From contig PWZL01000085.1 in the NCBI GenBank assembly GCA_003567475.1, positions 1 through 32,256 of the forward strand: a stretch of DNA of 32,256 nt. The letters are read 5' to 3'. This document shows, piece after piece, positions 25,040 through 32,256 of this stretch; the stretch's first letter is position 1; each line of letters opens with the position of its first letter. Below the pieces are notes generated by a model. That model was not told the origin of the DNA. It did no database searches and saw only the letters and a program-made list of their open reading frames with translations. Both the position numbers and the translations under genes were made by a program. The stretch is from Gammaproteobacteria bacterium. Lineage in GTDB: Bacteria > Pseudomonadota > Gammaproteobacteria > Steroidobacterales > PWYM01.

Positions 25040-25651
25040 ATGAGCGAGACTGCAGCACGCTTCGAGTTTCGTGCCTTCGCCCGTAACTTCGGCATCGTCG
25101 AAGACCGCCTGCGGGCCTGGGCGGACGTCGACCGGATTCGCGAGAGCGACGAGATCTACCTGGTTTCACCTGCCTGTACGCGCCACAACATCAAGTACCG
25201 GGGTGGACTGCTGGATATCAAGGTGCTGGTCGCAGAACGCGACGGGCTACAGCAATGGACGCCGCATGCCAAGGTCTCCTTCCCTCTGGCGCGGGACTGG
25301 CTGGCGCGCGAGCTGGCACACCCCCCCGGACTCCCGGTCGGGCCACTGCCAGAGCGGATCGGCAGTGCGAAGACGCTGGTCGAGCAGCTGGTCTATCCCC
25401 ATCCCGAGGTGCTGGCCGTGCGGGTGTTCAAGCGCCGCTTCGCGTTCAGCCTGGAAGGCTGTCTCTGCGAGCTGGCCGAGGTCGAGTTCAACTCGGCGGC
25501 ACTGGCCACCGCCTGCATTGAGTCCACGGACGCGCGGGCCGTGGCCACGCTGCGCACGCGACTGGGGTTGGACGACTACCCGAACACGAGCTATCTGACG
25601 GCGCTCCGACAGCTCACGGGGCTGGACCCCATTCCGTTACCCTGGGACTGA
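25040..25651 (+). CDS. Uncharacterised protein with CYTH-like pattern
   Basis: I do not recognise this 203-residue cytoplasmic protein with certainty. It has the strand pattern of a diverged CYTH/triphosphate-tunnel fold: 'RFEFRAFARNF' at the N-terminus (instead of the ExExK of canonical members), 'DEIYLVS', 'HNIKYRGGLLDIKVLV' with alternating basic residues (about 49-64), 'PHAKVSFPL', then 'LAVRVFKRRFAFSLEGCLCELAEVEFN' (about 125-151) with acidic residues where metal ligands would be expected. The C-terminal 40 residues look helical. The ATG at 25040 has GGGG about nine bases upstream. It converges, with a 10-base gap, on a canonical CYTH protein, which makes the structural comparison suggestive. 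No signal peptide or membrane helix is seen. Confidence 0.6.
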   Translation: MSETAARFEFRAFARNFGIVEDRLRAWADVDRIRESDEIYLVSPACTRHNIKYRGGLLDIKVLVAERDGLQQWTPHAKVSFPLARDWLARELAHPPGLPVGPLPERIGSAKTLVEQLVYPHPEVLAVRVFKRRFAFSLEGCLCELAEVEFNSAALATACIESTDARAVATLRTRLGLDDYPNTSYLTALRQLTGLDPIPLPWD

Positions 25652-25661
25652 ACCGGCGGTC

Positions 25662-26138
25662 TCAACCCTTGCCGTCTGTCCACTCGCGGTAGGGATGACG
25701 CGCGAGATTGGCGTTGAAATAACGGGGATCGTCGGACACTTCCTCGCCGACCCAGGCGGGGAACTCGATGGCCTGGGCTTCGTCCTCGAGTTCCACCTCA
25801 GCGACGACCAGTCCCGCATTCTCCCCGTGGAATTCGTCGATCTCCCAGACCAGCCCGGCATGCTCGACGCGATAGCGTGTCTTCTCGATTAACGGCCGAT
25901 GGCACAACGCCAGCAACTGTTCGCCATCCTGTTGGGGGACCGGATACTCGAATTCCACGCGGCGGATGCCGTGGGTCATGCCCTTGATGGTGAGCATGGC
26001 CTGTTCACCGACGACCCGGACACGCACCGTGCGCTCCTTGTCGGTTGACAGGTACCCCTGGCGGTAGGCCAGGCCGCTCGCGCCCTCTCGCCATGCCTCG
26101 TCCCGCAGCAGGAATTTACGCTCGATCTCGGTCCCCAT
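25662..26138 (-). CDS. CYTH domain protein (probable inorganic triphosphatase)
   Basis: This 158-residue single-domain protein has the canonical CYTH/triphosphate tunnel metalloenzyme signature. EIERKF (ExExK, residues 4-9) is at the N-terminus, then 'RVRVV' (basic tunnel residues), 'LTIKG', 'RRVEFEY', 'EKTRYRVEHAGLVWEIDEFHG' and the metal-binding 'VVAEVELEDE'. Small bacterial members of this type (such as those of Nitrosomonas and Clostridium) hydrolyse inorganic triphosphate; class IV adenylate cyclases share the fold, so a cyclase cannot be ruled out. The ATG at 26138 has AGGAG about nine bases upstream. It lies 23 bases after the Na/Pi transporter gene on the same strand, which suggests a link to phosphate metabolism. 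Confidence 0.87.
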   Translation of the reverse strand: MGTEIERKFLLRDEAWREGASGLAYRQGYLSTDKERTVRVRVVGEQAMLTIKGMTHGIRRVEFEYPVPQQDGEQLLALCHRPLIEKTRYRVEHAGLVWEIDEFHGENAGLVVAEVELEDEAQAIEFPAWVGEEVSDDPRYFNANLARHPYREWTDGKG

Positions 26139-26161
26139 ACACCCGCTCCTCGCCGCCGTGC

Positions 26162-27832
26162 TCAGGCGGCTTCATCCCCTGCGCCAACCTCGGCGTGGTC
26201 CTCGGAGACCTTGGCGGCGTCCTCCGGCAGCGTCGTGAACCGCTGCAGATAGTCCGCCGCCTTGGTCGCCTGATCGACAATCCGTCGGATGGCGCTGAAC
26301 TGCTCGAGCGCCGAAGCCATCCGGCGCGCGGGCAGGCCGCCCGAAGTCCCCGCCCTCAGGAACCGGGCCTTCAGCGCCTGGTACTCGGCCTCGAAAGCGC
26401 CACGAGCGGCCTGCAGATCGTCCAGATCAAAAGACGCGTCATCGACCGCGGTCAGCTCGAGCAGCGCAGCAGCATGAGCCCGCAGGCTGTTGGCCGCATC
26501 GGCCAGGGCTTCCTCGCGAAGCTCGATCTGGGGTTGCAGCCGCACCACCTCGACGGCGTGTTCGCAGACATCGACCAGGTAGTTGCCCACCCGCAGCCCG
26601 TCGGGCAGGCGAGCGGAGAGTTTCGGCTCGTTCTCGCTGCGGCTGATCCCACTGGCGAAGTCCGCAAGCGCGAAGTTGAGTGACTCCATGGCCCGCCAGG
26701 CCGGTTCGAGCCGCTCGGCGCCACCGTGCTCGCTGCTGAGCGCCTCGCCCGCCGTGCGTCTAGCCATCGCGCCCATGCGGTGCAGCTCCAGCGCCATCGC
26801 ATCGAGCGCCAGCGCGGGGGCGGCCTGAACGTTGCGGTCCAGATGTCGCGGCTGACTCTCATCCTCTTCCCGCGAGCGGAAGCGCTGCTCCAGCTGGCGC
26901 ACCAGCGCACCGGTCAACGGCCACATCAGGGCCACGCCGAGCAGTTTCGTCAGGGTATGGAAAATCGCCAGCGAGGTGGCGATACGGCCCGCCAGTCCGA
27001 GTGCGCCGCTGATCACTTCGACCAGCCACAACAGCAGCGGCAGCGTGACGAAGGCCACCACGGCGGTGAGCGCGTTGAACACGACGTGGGCGCTGGCCGC
27101 GCGCTTGGCCGCAGCGGTGGCACCCAGCACGGCGAAGGCCGCCGTCGAGGTTGTGCCGACGTTCGCACCGATGACCATGGCGGCGGCGGCGGTCAGCGGA
27201 ATCAGCCCGCCGGCGGCGGCTGTCAGGGTCACGGCCAGCGCGGCACTGGAGGACTGCATCAGCACAGTCAGAGTGATGCCGATCAGGATGAACAGGAGCA
27301 GGCTGAGCACGCCGTGCCCGGCCCAGGCTTCCAGCGCTGCCGCATCGCCCATGCCGGCGAAGGTGTCGCGAAGCACGTCGATGCCGAGGAAAAACAGGCC
27401 GAAGCCCGCCAGCGCCTGGCCGAGCGCGCCATAGCGCCGACCACCGAAGGCCACCCAGAGGCCCATGCCGATCCCCAGCGCCGGCATGGCCAGTGCCTGC
27501 AGATTCACGTTGAACCCCACCAGCGCGACGATCCAGGAGGTCAGCGTCGTGCCGAGGTTGCTCCCGTAGATCACCCCGATCGCCTGGTAGAGGGTGAGCA
27601 GTCCTGCGTTGACGAAGCCCACGGTGGCGAAAATCACCGCACTGGACGACTGCACCATGGTGGTGATCAGCACGCCCGAGGCCAGCCCCCGCAGCCGGCT
27701 GCGCGTCGCGGCCGCGAGAATCTGGCGGAGCGTGTCGCCGGCGGCCACCTTGAGGCCATCGGTCATCAGGCGCATACCGAGCAGAAACAGCCCGATCCCA
27801 CCGATGAAGGCGAAGACCGCAGACAGCGTCAT
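26162..27832 (-). CDS. Na/Pi cotransporter family protein with PhoU-like C-terminus
   Basis: This is an inner-membrane phosphate transporter of the PNaS (NptA/YjbB) family, 556 residues. The membrane part (about 1-325) contains the two inverted-repeat QSSS motifs, QSSSAV (61-66) and QSSSAA (193-198), and the repeated 'GSNLGTT' and 'GANVGTTSTA' segments that define the substrate site. The C-terminal 220 residues are soluble, helical and PhoU-like. E. coli YjbB of this architecture is a phosphate exporter, while related proteins import Pi with sodium, so direction is open. The ATG at 27832 is preferred because 'MTLSAVFAFIGGIGLFLLGM' is the typical start; a 16-codon extension adds nothing family-like. 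The CYTH protein is downstream, and the TonB receptor gene is divergent across 145 bases. Confidence 0.93.
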   Translation of the reverse strand: MTLSAVFAFIGGIGLFLLGMRLMTDGLKVAAGDTLRQILAAATRSRLRGLASGVLITTMVQSSSAVIFATVGFVNAGLLTLYQAIGVIYGSNLGTTLTSWIVALVGFNVNLQALAMPALGIGMGLWVAFGGRRYGALGQALAGFGLFFLGIDVLRDTFAGMGDAAALEAWAGHGVLSLLLFILIGITLTVLMQSSSAALAVTLTAAAGGLIPLTAAAAMVIGANVGTTSTAAFAVLGATAAAKRAASAHVVFNALTAVVAFVTLPLLLWLVEVISGALGLAGRIATSLAIFHTLTKLLGVALMWPLTGALVRQLEQRFRSREEDESQPRHLDRNVQAAPALALDAMALELHRMGAMARRTAGEALSSEHGGAERLEPAWRAMESLNFALADFASGISRSENEPKLSARLPDGLRVGNYLVDVCEHAVEVVRLQPQIELREEALADAANSLRAHAAALLELTAVDDASFDLDDLQAARGAFEAEYQALKARFLRAGTSGGLPARRMASALEQFSAIRRIVDQATKAADYLQRFTTLPEDAAKVSEDHAEVGAGDEAA

Positions 27833-27927
27833 GACGCGGCAATGGCGTAGCGCAGGAGCGACATACGCTGATGAGACCACGTCGCGGAGGCGATGGTGAT
27901 ACGCGTTTTCCGTGATCCCCGCTTAAA

Positions 27928-27933
27928 TATAAT
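27928..27933 (+). promoter_or_regulatory. -10 box of the TonB receptor/CobN operon
   Basis: TATAAT, a perfect -10 hexamer, lies 45 bases before the receptor ATG in the only AT-rich stretch nearby. The -35 region is poor (GTTTTC or TTTTCC at the expected spacing), compatible with a regulated promoter. Confidence 0.5.
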
Positions 27934-27953
27934 GTTATATAGTTACGTAATTC
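27931..27953 (+). promoter_or_regulatory. Operator-like element (Zur-like half-site, possible metal repressor)
   Basis: AATGTTATA at 27931-27939 matches nine consecutive positions of the left half of the enterobacterial Zur consensus; the right half matches only 4 of 9. It is followed by an 8-base palindrome TTACGTAA at 27943-27950. The element overlaps the -10 box, so a bound repressor would block transcription. Match to the Fur consensus is poorer. The regulator remains a hypothesis. Confidence 0.35.
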
Positions 27954-27977
27954 CTTTAGCTCTTCGGGAGAGTCACA

Positions 27978-29930
27978 ATGCCTCGATACCGTCCCGGACG
28001 GCGTGCCGCGCTGACCGCCGCTGCCCTCGCCCTGTCGCCTGTCGCTGTCGCCGTCGCTGACAGTCGAGTCATCGATGAGATCGTCGTCACCGCCACGGCC
28101 AGCGAACAGCGGCTGCGCGATGCCCCAGCGGCGATGAGCGTCATCAGCCGCGAACAGCTGGTCGAGCGCCCGGTGCGTGACGTGCTCGACGCCGTCCGGG
28201 AGGTGCCTGGCATCACGCTCACCAGCGCCGCGTTTACCCGAAAGCGGATCAATATCCGCGGCATGGACAACACCCACTCGCTGTTTCTCGTCGACGGCCG
28301 ACGCGTGAACGCCTCCGCCGACGTGATCGCCCACTCCGACTTCGAACTGGGCTGGATTCCCACCGAAGCGATCGAACGGATCGAGGTGGTCCGCGGACCC
28401 ATGTCCTCGCTGTACGGCTCAGAGGCATTGGGTGGCGTCATCAACATCATCACCCGACCGGTCACCGATCGCTGGAGCGCCTCGGCCTCGGCCTCCTGGG
28501 GCGAGCCCTCAGGGCCCGGCGGCCGCGATGCCCAGGCCGGACTGTATGCCGCGGGACCCGTTGTCCCAGAGCGCCTGGGCCTGCGGGTCTATCTGAATCG
28601 TGATGATCGCGCCGAGACCCCGGATCGCGCCGACCCGGCCCTCTCTGCCATCGAAGGCCGGCGCGCCACCAGCGGCGGTGCGACCTTGAGCTGGACGCCA
28701 GCCGATCAGCATCGCATCGACTTTTCCCTGCAGCGCGCCGAGGACACCCGCGAACGCAACACCCGCACGCCGGGCCCGCCGCAGAGCGCCGTGGAACACC
28801 TGTTCCGTGATGACATCACCCGCCAGCAAGTCGACATCCACTACCTCGGCGACTTCACGCGCTTCTCGGTCGAGGCTGGCGCCTACCGCTCGCGTCTGGA
28901 CCGGGAAAACCGCCGCAGCCAGGGCGTTACGCCCACGGCGCCTTCGCGCCTCACCGACGACATCGCCGAGACCCGCGTGCGTTTCGAGGCCGGCCGACGA
29001 CACTTCATCACCGTCGGCGGCGAGTTCCGCCGCGAACAACTCGACGACGGCAGCTTTGTACAGACCGGCACCGAGCGCGTGGAGACCCGCTCGGTCTTCG
29101 TCCAGGACACCATCGACCTCGTCCCCGAACGCCTGTCGCTCACCGTCGGCGGCCGTCTTGACGACCACCAGCGCTTCGGCAGCGAGGTCAGCCCCCGGGC
29201 CTACCTGATCTGGCATGCCACCGAGGCGCTGACGCTGCGCGGCGGCTATGGCGAGGGGTTCAAGGCCCCCACCCTGAAGCAGCTGTCGACGCAGTTCTCG
29301 ACGTTCGGGGGGGGCGGTCGCTTCGAAATCACCGGCAACCCGGCGCTCAAGCCCGAGACCAGCAAAAGCCTCGAGTTCGGCGCGCTGACTGGGCTGGGTG
29401 CGATGACGCTCGAGGCGACGGTCTTCCAGAATACCTTACGTGATCTGGTGCAGACCGCCTGCTTCGCGAACTGCGGGGTCTTCCGCCAGGAACGCCGGAC
29501 GTATGTGAATGTCGCCGAGGCGCGCATCCGTGGCCTGGAGACCGGCGCGACGATCAGCCTGCCGCTGGGCTTCGAGTTCGGCGGCAACTACACCTATCTC
29601 GATGCCCGCGACCGCGAGCGTGACGCGCGCCTGGCCGAGCGGCCGCGCCATACCCTGACCTCGCGTCTTGGTTGGCAAAATGGGGCCTGGTCTGCGCATA
29701 CTCGTGCCCAGCGGATCGGCAGCCAGCTGCGGGACCTCCAGGGCCAGGCGCTGAAGAAACCGCACTACACGCTCTGGCATGCCGGAGCAGCCTTTGCGCT
29801 GAACGAACAGGTGACCCTGCGTGCCGGCGTGGAGAACATCACCAACGAACGGTTGGCCGAGCGCTCCGCGCTGTTCGACTTCGAAGAACGCGGACGCTTC
29901 GTCTACGTCGGGACCAACGTGAGCTTCTGA
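27978..29930 (+). CDS. TonB-dependent outer-membrane receptor (BtuB/CirA/HmuR-like)
   Basis: This is a 650-residue outer-membrane gated channel for a large or metal-bearing ligand, energised by TonB-ExbBD. A signal peptide (about 1-27, 'ALTAAALALSPVAVAVA') is followed by the TonB box DEIVVTAT. The plug domain (about 38-150) has 'PGITLTS', 'INIRGMDNTHSLFLVDGRRV' and 'ERIEVVRGPMSSLYGSEALGGVINIITR'. The barrel contains 'GEGFKAPTLKQL' (FxAP box) and 'NPALKPETSKSLEFG' (NPxL box), both seen in heme receptors but also in BtuB and CirA. A Cys pair 'TACFANCG' probably bridges an extracellular loop. The last residue is Phe, as required for barrel assembly. GGGAG lies about eight bases before the ATG. 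The CobN-like gene starts 3 bases after the stop. Ligand unproven; heme, cobalamin or a metal chelate are candidates. Confidence 0.94.
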   Translation: MPRYRPGRRAALTAAALALSPVAVAVADSRVIDEIVVTATASEQRLRDAPAAMSVISREQLVERPVRDVLDAVREVPGITLTSAAFTRKRINIRGMDNTHSLFLVDGRRVNASADVIAHSDFELGWIPTEAIERIEVVRGPMSSLYGSEALGGVINIITRPVTDRWSASASASWGEPSGPGGRDAQAGLYAAGPVVPERLGLRVYLNRDDRAETPDRADPALSAIEGRRATSGGATLSWTPADQHRIDFSLQRAEDTRERNTRTPGPPQSAVEHLFRDDITRQQVDIHYLGDFTRFSVEAGAYRSRLDRENRRSQGVTPTAPSRLTDDIAETRVRFEAGRRHFITVGGEFRREQLDDGSFVQTGTERVETRSVFVQDTIDLVPERLSLTVGGRLDDHQRFGSEVSPRAYLIWHATEALTLRGGYGEGFKAPTLKQLSTQFSTFGGGGRFEITGNPALKPETSKSLEFGALTGLGAMTLEATVFQNTLRDLVQTACFANCGVFRQERRTYVNVAEARIRGLETGATISLPLGFEFGGNYTYLDARDRERDARLAERPRHTLTSRLGWQNGAWSAHTRAQRIGSQLRDLQGQALKKPHYTLWHAGAAFALNEQVTLRAGVENITNERLAERSALFDFEERGRFVYVGTNVSF

Positions 29931-29933
29931 GCC

Positions 29934-32256
29934 ATGCTGAAAAGTGTCTCACTTCTCGCCTGGATGTCAGCCCTGGCGCTGCTGATGGCAGGGCTCACGC
30001 CATCGGCCGCGGCACCCTCCAGCCCGACCGGTGCCGGGGATGCGCCTCGCGTGGTGATCCTCACCACGGACTTCGTGCTCGATGGCAAGCTCACGCTGGT
30101 GGCCGAGGCCGCCGCGCGCGAAGGCATCGAGGTGAGCTGGTATCGCGCAGGCCGGGATGACGAGGCCGCCGTGGCGGCGGCGCTGCCCGGCGCCGCGCTG
30201 GTGCTGCTGGATACCCCGCGGGGGAATGACGCCGGCACCGTCCGCCAGGCCTTCGCGGCCGCCCTCGCGGGCTGGACGGGTCCCGAATTGATGGTGATTG
30301 GCGGCAGCGGCAACGCGCGCGGACTGGACCCGGCACAGGCGGCGCGCCTGGCCGACTACTACGCCAACGGCACCCGGGCGAATTTCGAGGGATTCTTCCG
30401 GTACTGGGCCGTCGAAATCGCCGGTATCGCCAGCGGCGAGGTTCCCGCCCCCATCATGTACCCCGACAGCGGCATCTACCACCCGGCGTTCCCGGGCCTG
30501 GTGGCGGGGAACCCGCAGACGTATCTCGACTGGCTGAGGACACGCGAGCCGGACACCGGGGCGCCTGGCGGACGGATTGCCGTGCTGATGTCGCAGGGAC
30601 AGTTCAATGCCGACCAGCTCGAGCTGGTCGATCACATGATTGCGCGCATCGAAGCCCGCGGCGCCTCGTCCTGGGTGTTCTGGTTCGGTGGTACCGAGGC
30701 GCCGGGCATGGACGCGATGCTGGCCATCGACGGGCGCAGTGCCGTCGATGCAGTCATCAACATGACTCACCTGCGTGGGCTGGAGGCGCGGCCCCGCGAG
30801 CTTGCCGCGCTGGACATTCCGCTGCTCCAGGGGTTTGTCTACCGGGATGGCGGCGTGGCCGACTGGGGTCGCGATGATGCAGGTATCCCCATGCGTTCGG
30901 TACCCGCGTTTCTCGCCGTCCCGGAACAGATCGGCGCCTTCGACCCGGTCGTAATTGCCGCCCTGGAGGGCGGTCAAGTCGTGCCGATCGACCGCCAGAT
31001 CGACCTGCTGGTGGGCCGGGCCGTGCGCCTCGCCCGCCTGCGCCAGCTCACCCCCGAGACACGGCGCCTCGCGCTGATGTACTGGAGCTACCCGCCGGGT
31101 GAACGCGGCGTATCGGCCTCGAACCTCAACGTGCCGCGCTCGCTGGAGACGATCACCGGCGCATTGGCCGATGCCGGCTACCGCGTCCCGGCCACCACGA
31201 CCGAAGACTTCGAGGCCACGCTGCCGACCCTGCTCGACCCCTGGGCAGGTCGCGTCTCGCCGGCCGCCTGGGCGGAGACCACCCGCACCTGGCAACCGCT
31301 GCCGCTGGGCGACTACCGGGCCTGGTACGACGAGCTGCCGGCAGACGTTCGGGACCGCATCGAGGCGCGCTGGGGCCCACCGGAGCAGGATCCGATGCTG
31401 CTCGACGGTGAGTCGCCCCGGTTTCTCATCCCGGCCTGGCAACTCGGCGAGCTGCTGGTCCTGCCGCAACCGGCGCGCACGCCGGGCGACACCAGCCTGG
31501 CCAGCTATCACGACGGTGCGTTACCCCCGTCGCACGGCTACCTCGCCACCTACCTGCTGGTGCGCGAGCAGTTCGCCGCCGATGCCCTCATTCACTTCGG
31601 CACGCACGGCAACCAGGAGTTTCTCGCTGGCAAGGCCCGCGGGCTGTCGGTCGACGACGATGCCTGGCTGGCGCTTGGCGAACTGCCGGTGATCTATCCG
31701 TACATCACGGACAACATCGGCGAGGCGCTGCAGGCGCGCCGGCGCGGTCAGGCCGTCACGATCAGTCACCAGACGCCGCCCTTCGCCCCGGCCGGGCTGC
31801 ACGGCGAGCTGCTGGAGGTGCATGACCTGATCCATGAGTGGGGGCTGCTGGACGACGGCCCGGTGCGGGCCAGTGCCGAACAGAGCATCATCGCGCGTGT
31901 CAGCGAAGGCACGCTGTACCGTGACCTGGGCTGGACTCCGGAGGCCATGGCGGCGGACTTCGGCGCCTTTGAGCATGACCTGCACCTGTACCTGCACGAG
32001 CTCGCCAGTGATGCCCAGCCCCTGGGCCTGCATACCTTCGGCGGCTACCCGACCCCGGAGCGGCGCGTCGCCACGCTGATGCAGATGCTGGGGGATCGCC
32101 TGATCGAGACTCTGGGGGTAGACGACGCCGAGGAGCTGTTCGTCGAGGACTACACCGCGCTGGCGGCGACCGCCCCCTGGCAGTTCGTCGCGCGATTCGT
32201 GCTCGAGGGCGAGGACCCGGCTAGGCTTGCAGATCCGGCCCTGGAGGGGCTGGCCC
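29934..32256 (+). CDS. CobN-type chelatase large subunit with signal peptide (partial)
   Basis: The first 774 codons of a CobN/BchH-family chelatase large subunit; the gene continues past the window end (typical members have about 1250 residues). Family motifs: 'LMYWSYPPGERGVSASNLNVPRSLETI', 'YHDGALPPSHGYLATYL', 'IHFGTHGNQEFLAGK' (HFGTHG at residues 554-559, Glu562), 'YPYITDNIGEALQARRRG' and 'HGELLEVHDLIHEWG'. Unlike cytoplasmic cobaltochelatase, the N-terminus is a signal peptide: Lys3, a hydrophobic core 'LLAWMSALALLMAGL' and an AAA cleavage region near residue 27. So it should be periplasmic or periplasm-facing. It sits 3 bases after a TonB receptor gene, with no cobS, cobT or cobalamin-synthesis gene in view. 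A role as HmuS-like heme de-chelatase or metal inserter/extractor at the envelope is inferred, not shown. Confidence 0.92.
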   Translation, partial: MLKSVSLLAWMSALALLMAGLTPSAAAPSSPTGAGDAPRVVILTTDFVLDGKLTLVAEAAAREGIEVSWYRAGRDDEAAVAAALPGAALVLLDTPRGNDAGTVRQAFAAALAGWTGPELMVIGGSGNARGLDPAQAARLADYYANGTRANFEGFFRYWAVEIAGIASGEVPAPIMYPDSGIYHPAFPGLVAGNPQTYLDWLRTREPDTGAPGGRIAVLMSQGQFNADQLELVDHMIARIEARGASSWVFWFGGTEAPGMDAMLAIDGRSAVDAVINMTHLRGLEARPRELAALDIPLLQGFVYRDGGVADWGRDDAGIPMRSVPAFLAVPEQIGAFDPVVIAALEGGQVVPIDRQIDLLVGRAVRLARLRQLTPETRRLALMYWSYPPGERGVSASNLNVPRSLETITGALADAGYRVPATTTEDFEATLPTLLDPWAGRVSPAAWAETTRTWQPLPLGDYRAWYDELPADVRDRIEARWGPPEQDPMLLDGESPRFLIPAWQLGELLVLPQPARTPGDTSLASYHDGALPPSHGYLATYLLVREQFAADALIHFGTHGNQEFLAGKARGLSVDDDAWLALGELPVIYPYITDNIGEALQARRRGQAVTISHQTPPFAPAGLHGELLEVHDLIHEWGLLDDGPVRASAEQSIIARVSEGTLYRDLGWTPEAMAADFGAFEHDLHLYLHELASDAQPLGLHTFGGYPTPERRVATLMQMLGDRLIETLGVDDAEELFVEDYTALAATAPWQFVARFVLEGEDPARLADPALEGLA

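Noticed and set aside
26726-27850. A 374-codon frame rich in Gln, His and Arg opposite the Na/Pi transporter
   Set aside because: Composition is typical of an antisense frame in GC-rich DNA and the opposite strand has two QSSS motifs of a known transporter.
27833-27977. Possible cobalamin riboswitch before the TonB receptor
   Set aside because: The gap is only 145 bases, shorter than a normal B12 riboswitch, and no B12-box-like sequence was seen.
1-32256. tRNA genes, CRISPR arrays, insertion sequences or prophage
   Set aside because: No cloverleaf-type sequence, regularly spaced repeats, transposase motifs or flanking terminal repeats were found by reading both strands.

Overview
The window looks like a chromosomal segment of a GC-rich gammaproteobacterium, plausibly of the Chromatiales/Ectothiorhodospiraceae type. 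That placement is inferred from gene content: a complete rnfABCDGE-nth block, a DUF1841 protein, an aceEF-lpd operon whose Lpd carries its own lipoyl domain, and RNase T next to GrxD. The strongly acidic linkers in the E2 and E3 proteins hint at a salt-adapted organism. Nearly all the DNA is coding, many genes overlap by 1-4 bases, and I see no rRNA, tRNA, CRISPR array, transposase or prophage.

Layout. (1) 1-2330, plus strand: the end of a Ser/Thr protein kinase, overlapped by two tandem PilT-family retraction ATPases. (2) 2409-11310, plus strand: metG (a short form), the full Rnf electron-transport operon, nth, a DUF1841 gene and an orphan DctP-type TRAP solute-binding protein. (3) 11333-17299, minus strand: pyruvate dehydrogenase aceE-aceF-lpd, with non-ATG starts for aceF (TTG) and lpd (GTG). 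(4) 17462-19089: RNase T (plus), converging on a minus-strand group of GrxD, a BON-domain lipoprotein and a Cys-rich DUF1289 protein. (5) 19203-22094, plus strand: a PuuD-like membrane protein, then two NAD-biosynthesis genes, pncB-like and nadC. (6) 22110-24815, minus strand: a GAF/PAS/GGDEF/EAL cyclic-di-GMP protein. (7) 25040-27832: a CYTH-like protein (plus) converging on a canonical CYTH triphosphatase-type protein, followed by a Na/Pi cotransporter with a PhoU-like tail (both minus). (8) 27978 to the window end, plus strand: a TonB-dependent receptor and, 3 bases later, a CobN-type chelatase large subunit with a signal peptide, cut by the window edge.

How the genes work together. Rnf couples ferredoxin and NADH redox to an ion gradient, and Nth is the conserved last gene of that operon. 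The PDH complex makes acetyl-CoA, and nicotinate salvage plus quinolinate phosphoribosyl transfer feed its NAD. The most interesting block is the last one. An outer-membrane receptor paired with an exported CobN-like chelatase, behind an AT-rich operator-like promoter and without a recognisable B12 riboswitch, resembles the HmuR-HmuS arrangement of Bacteroidota. It could be a tetrapyrrole or metal scavenging system working in the periplasm.
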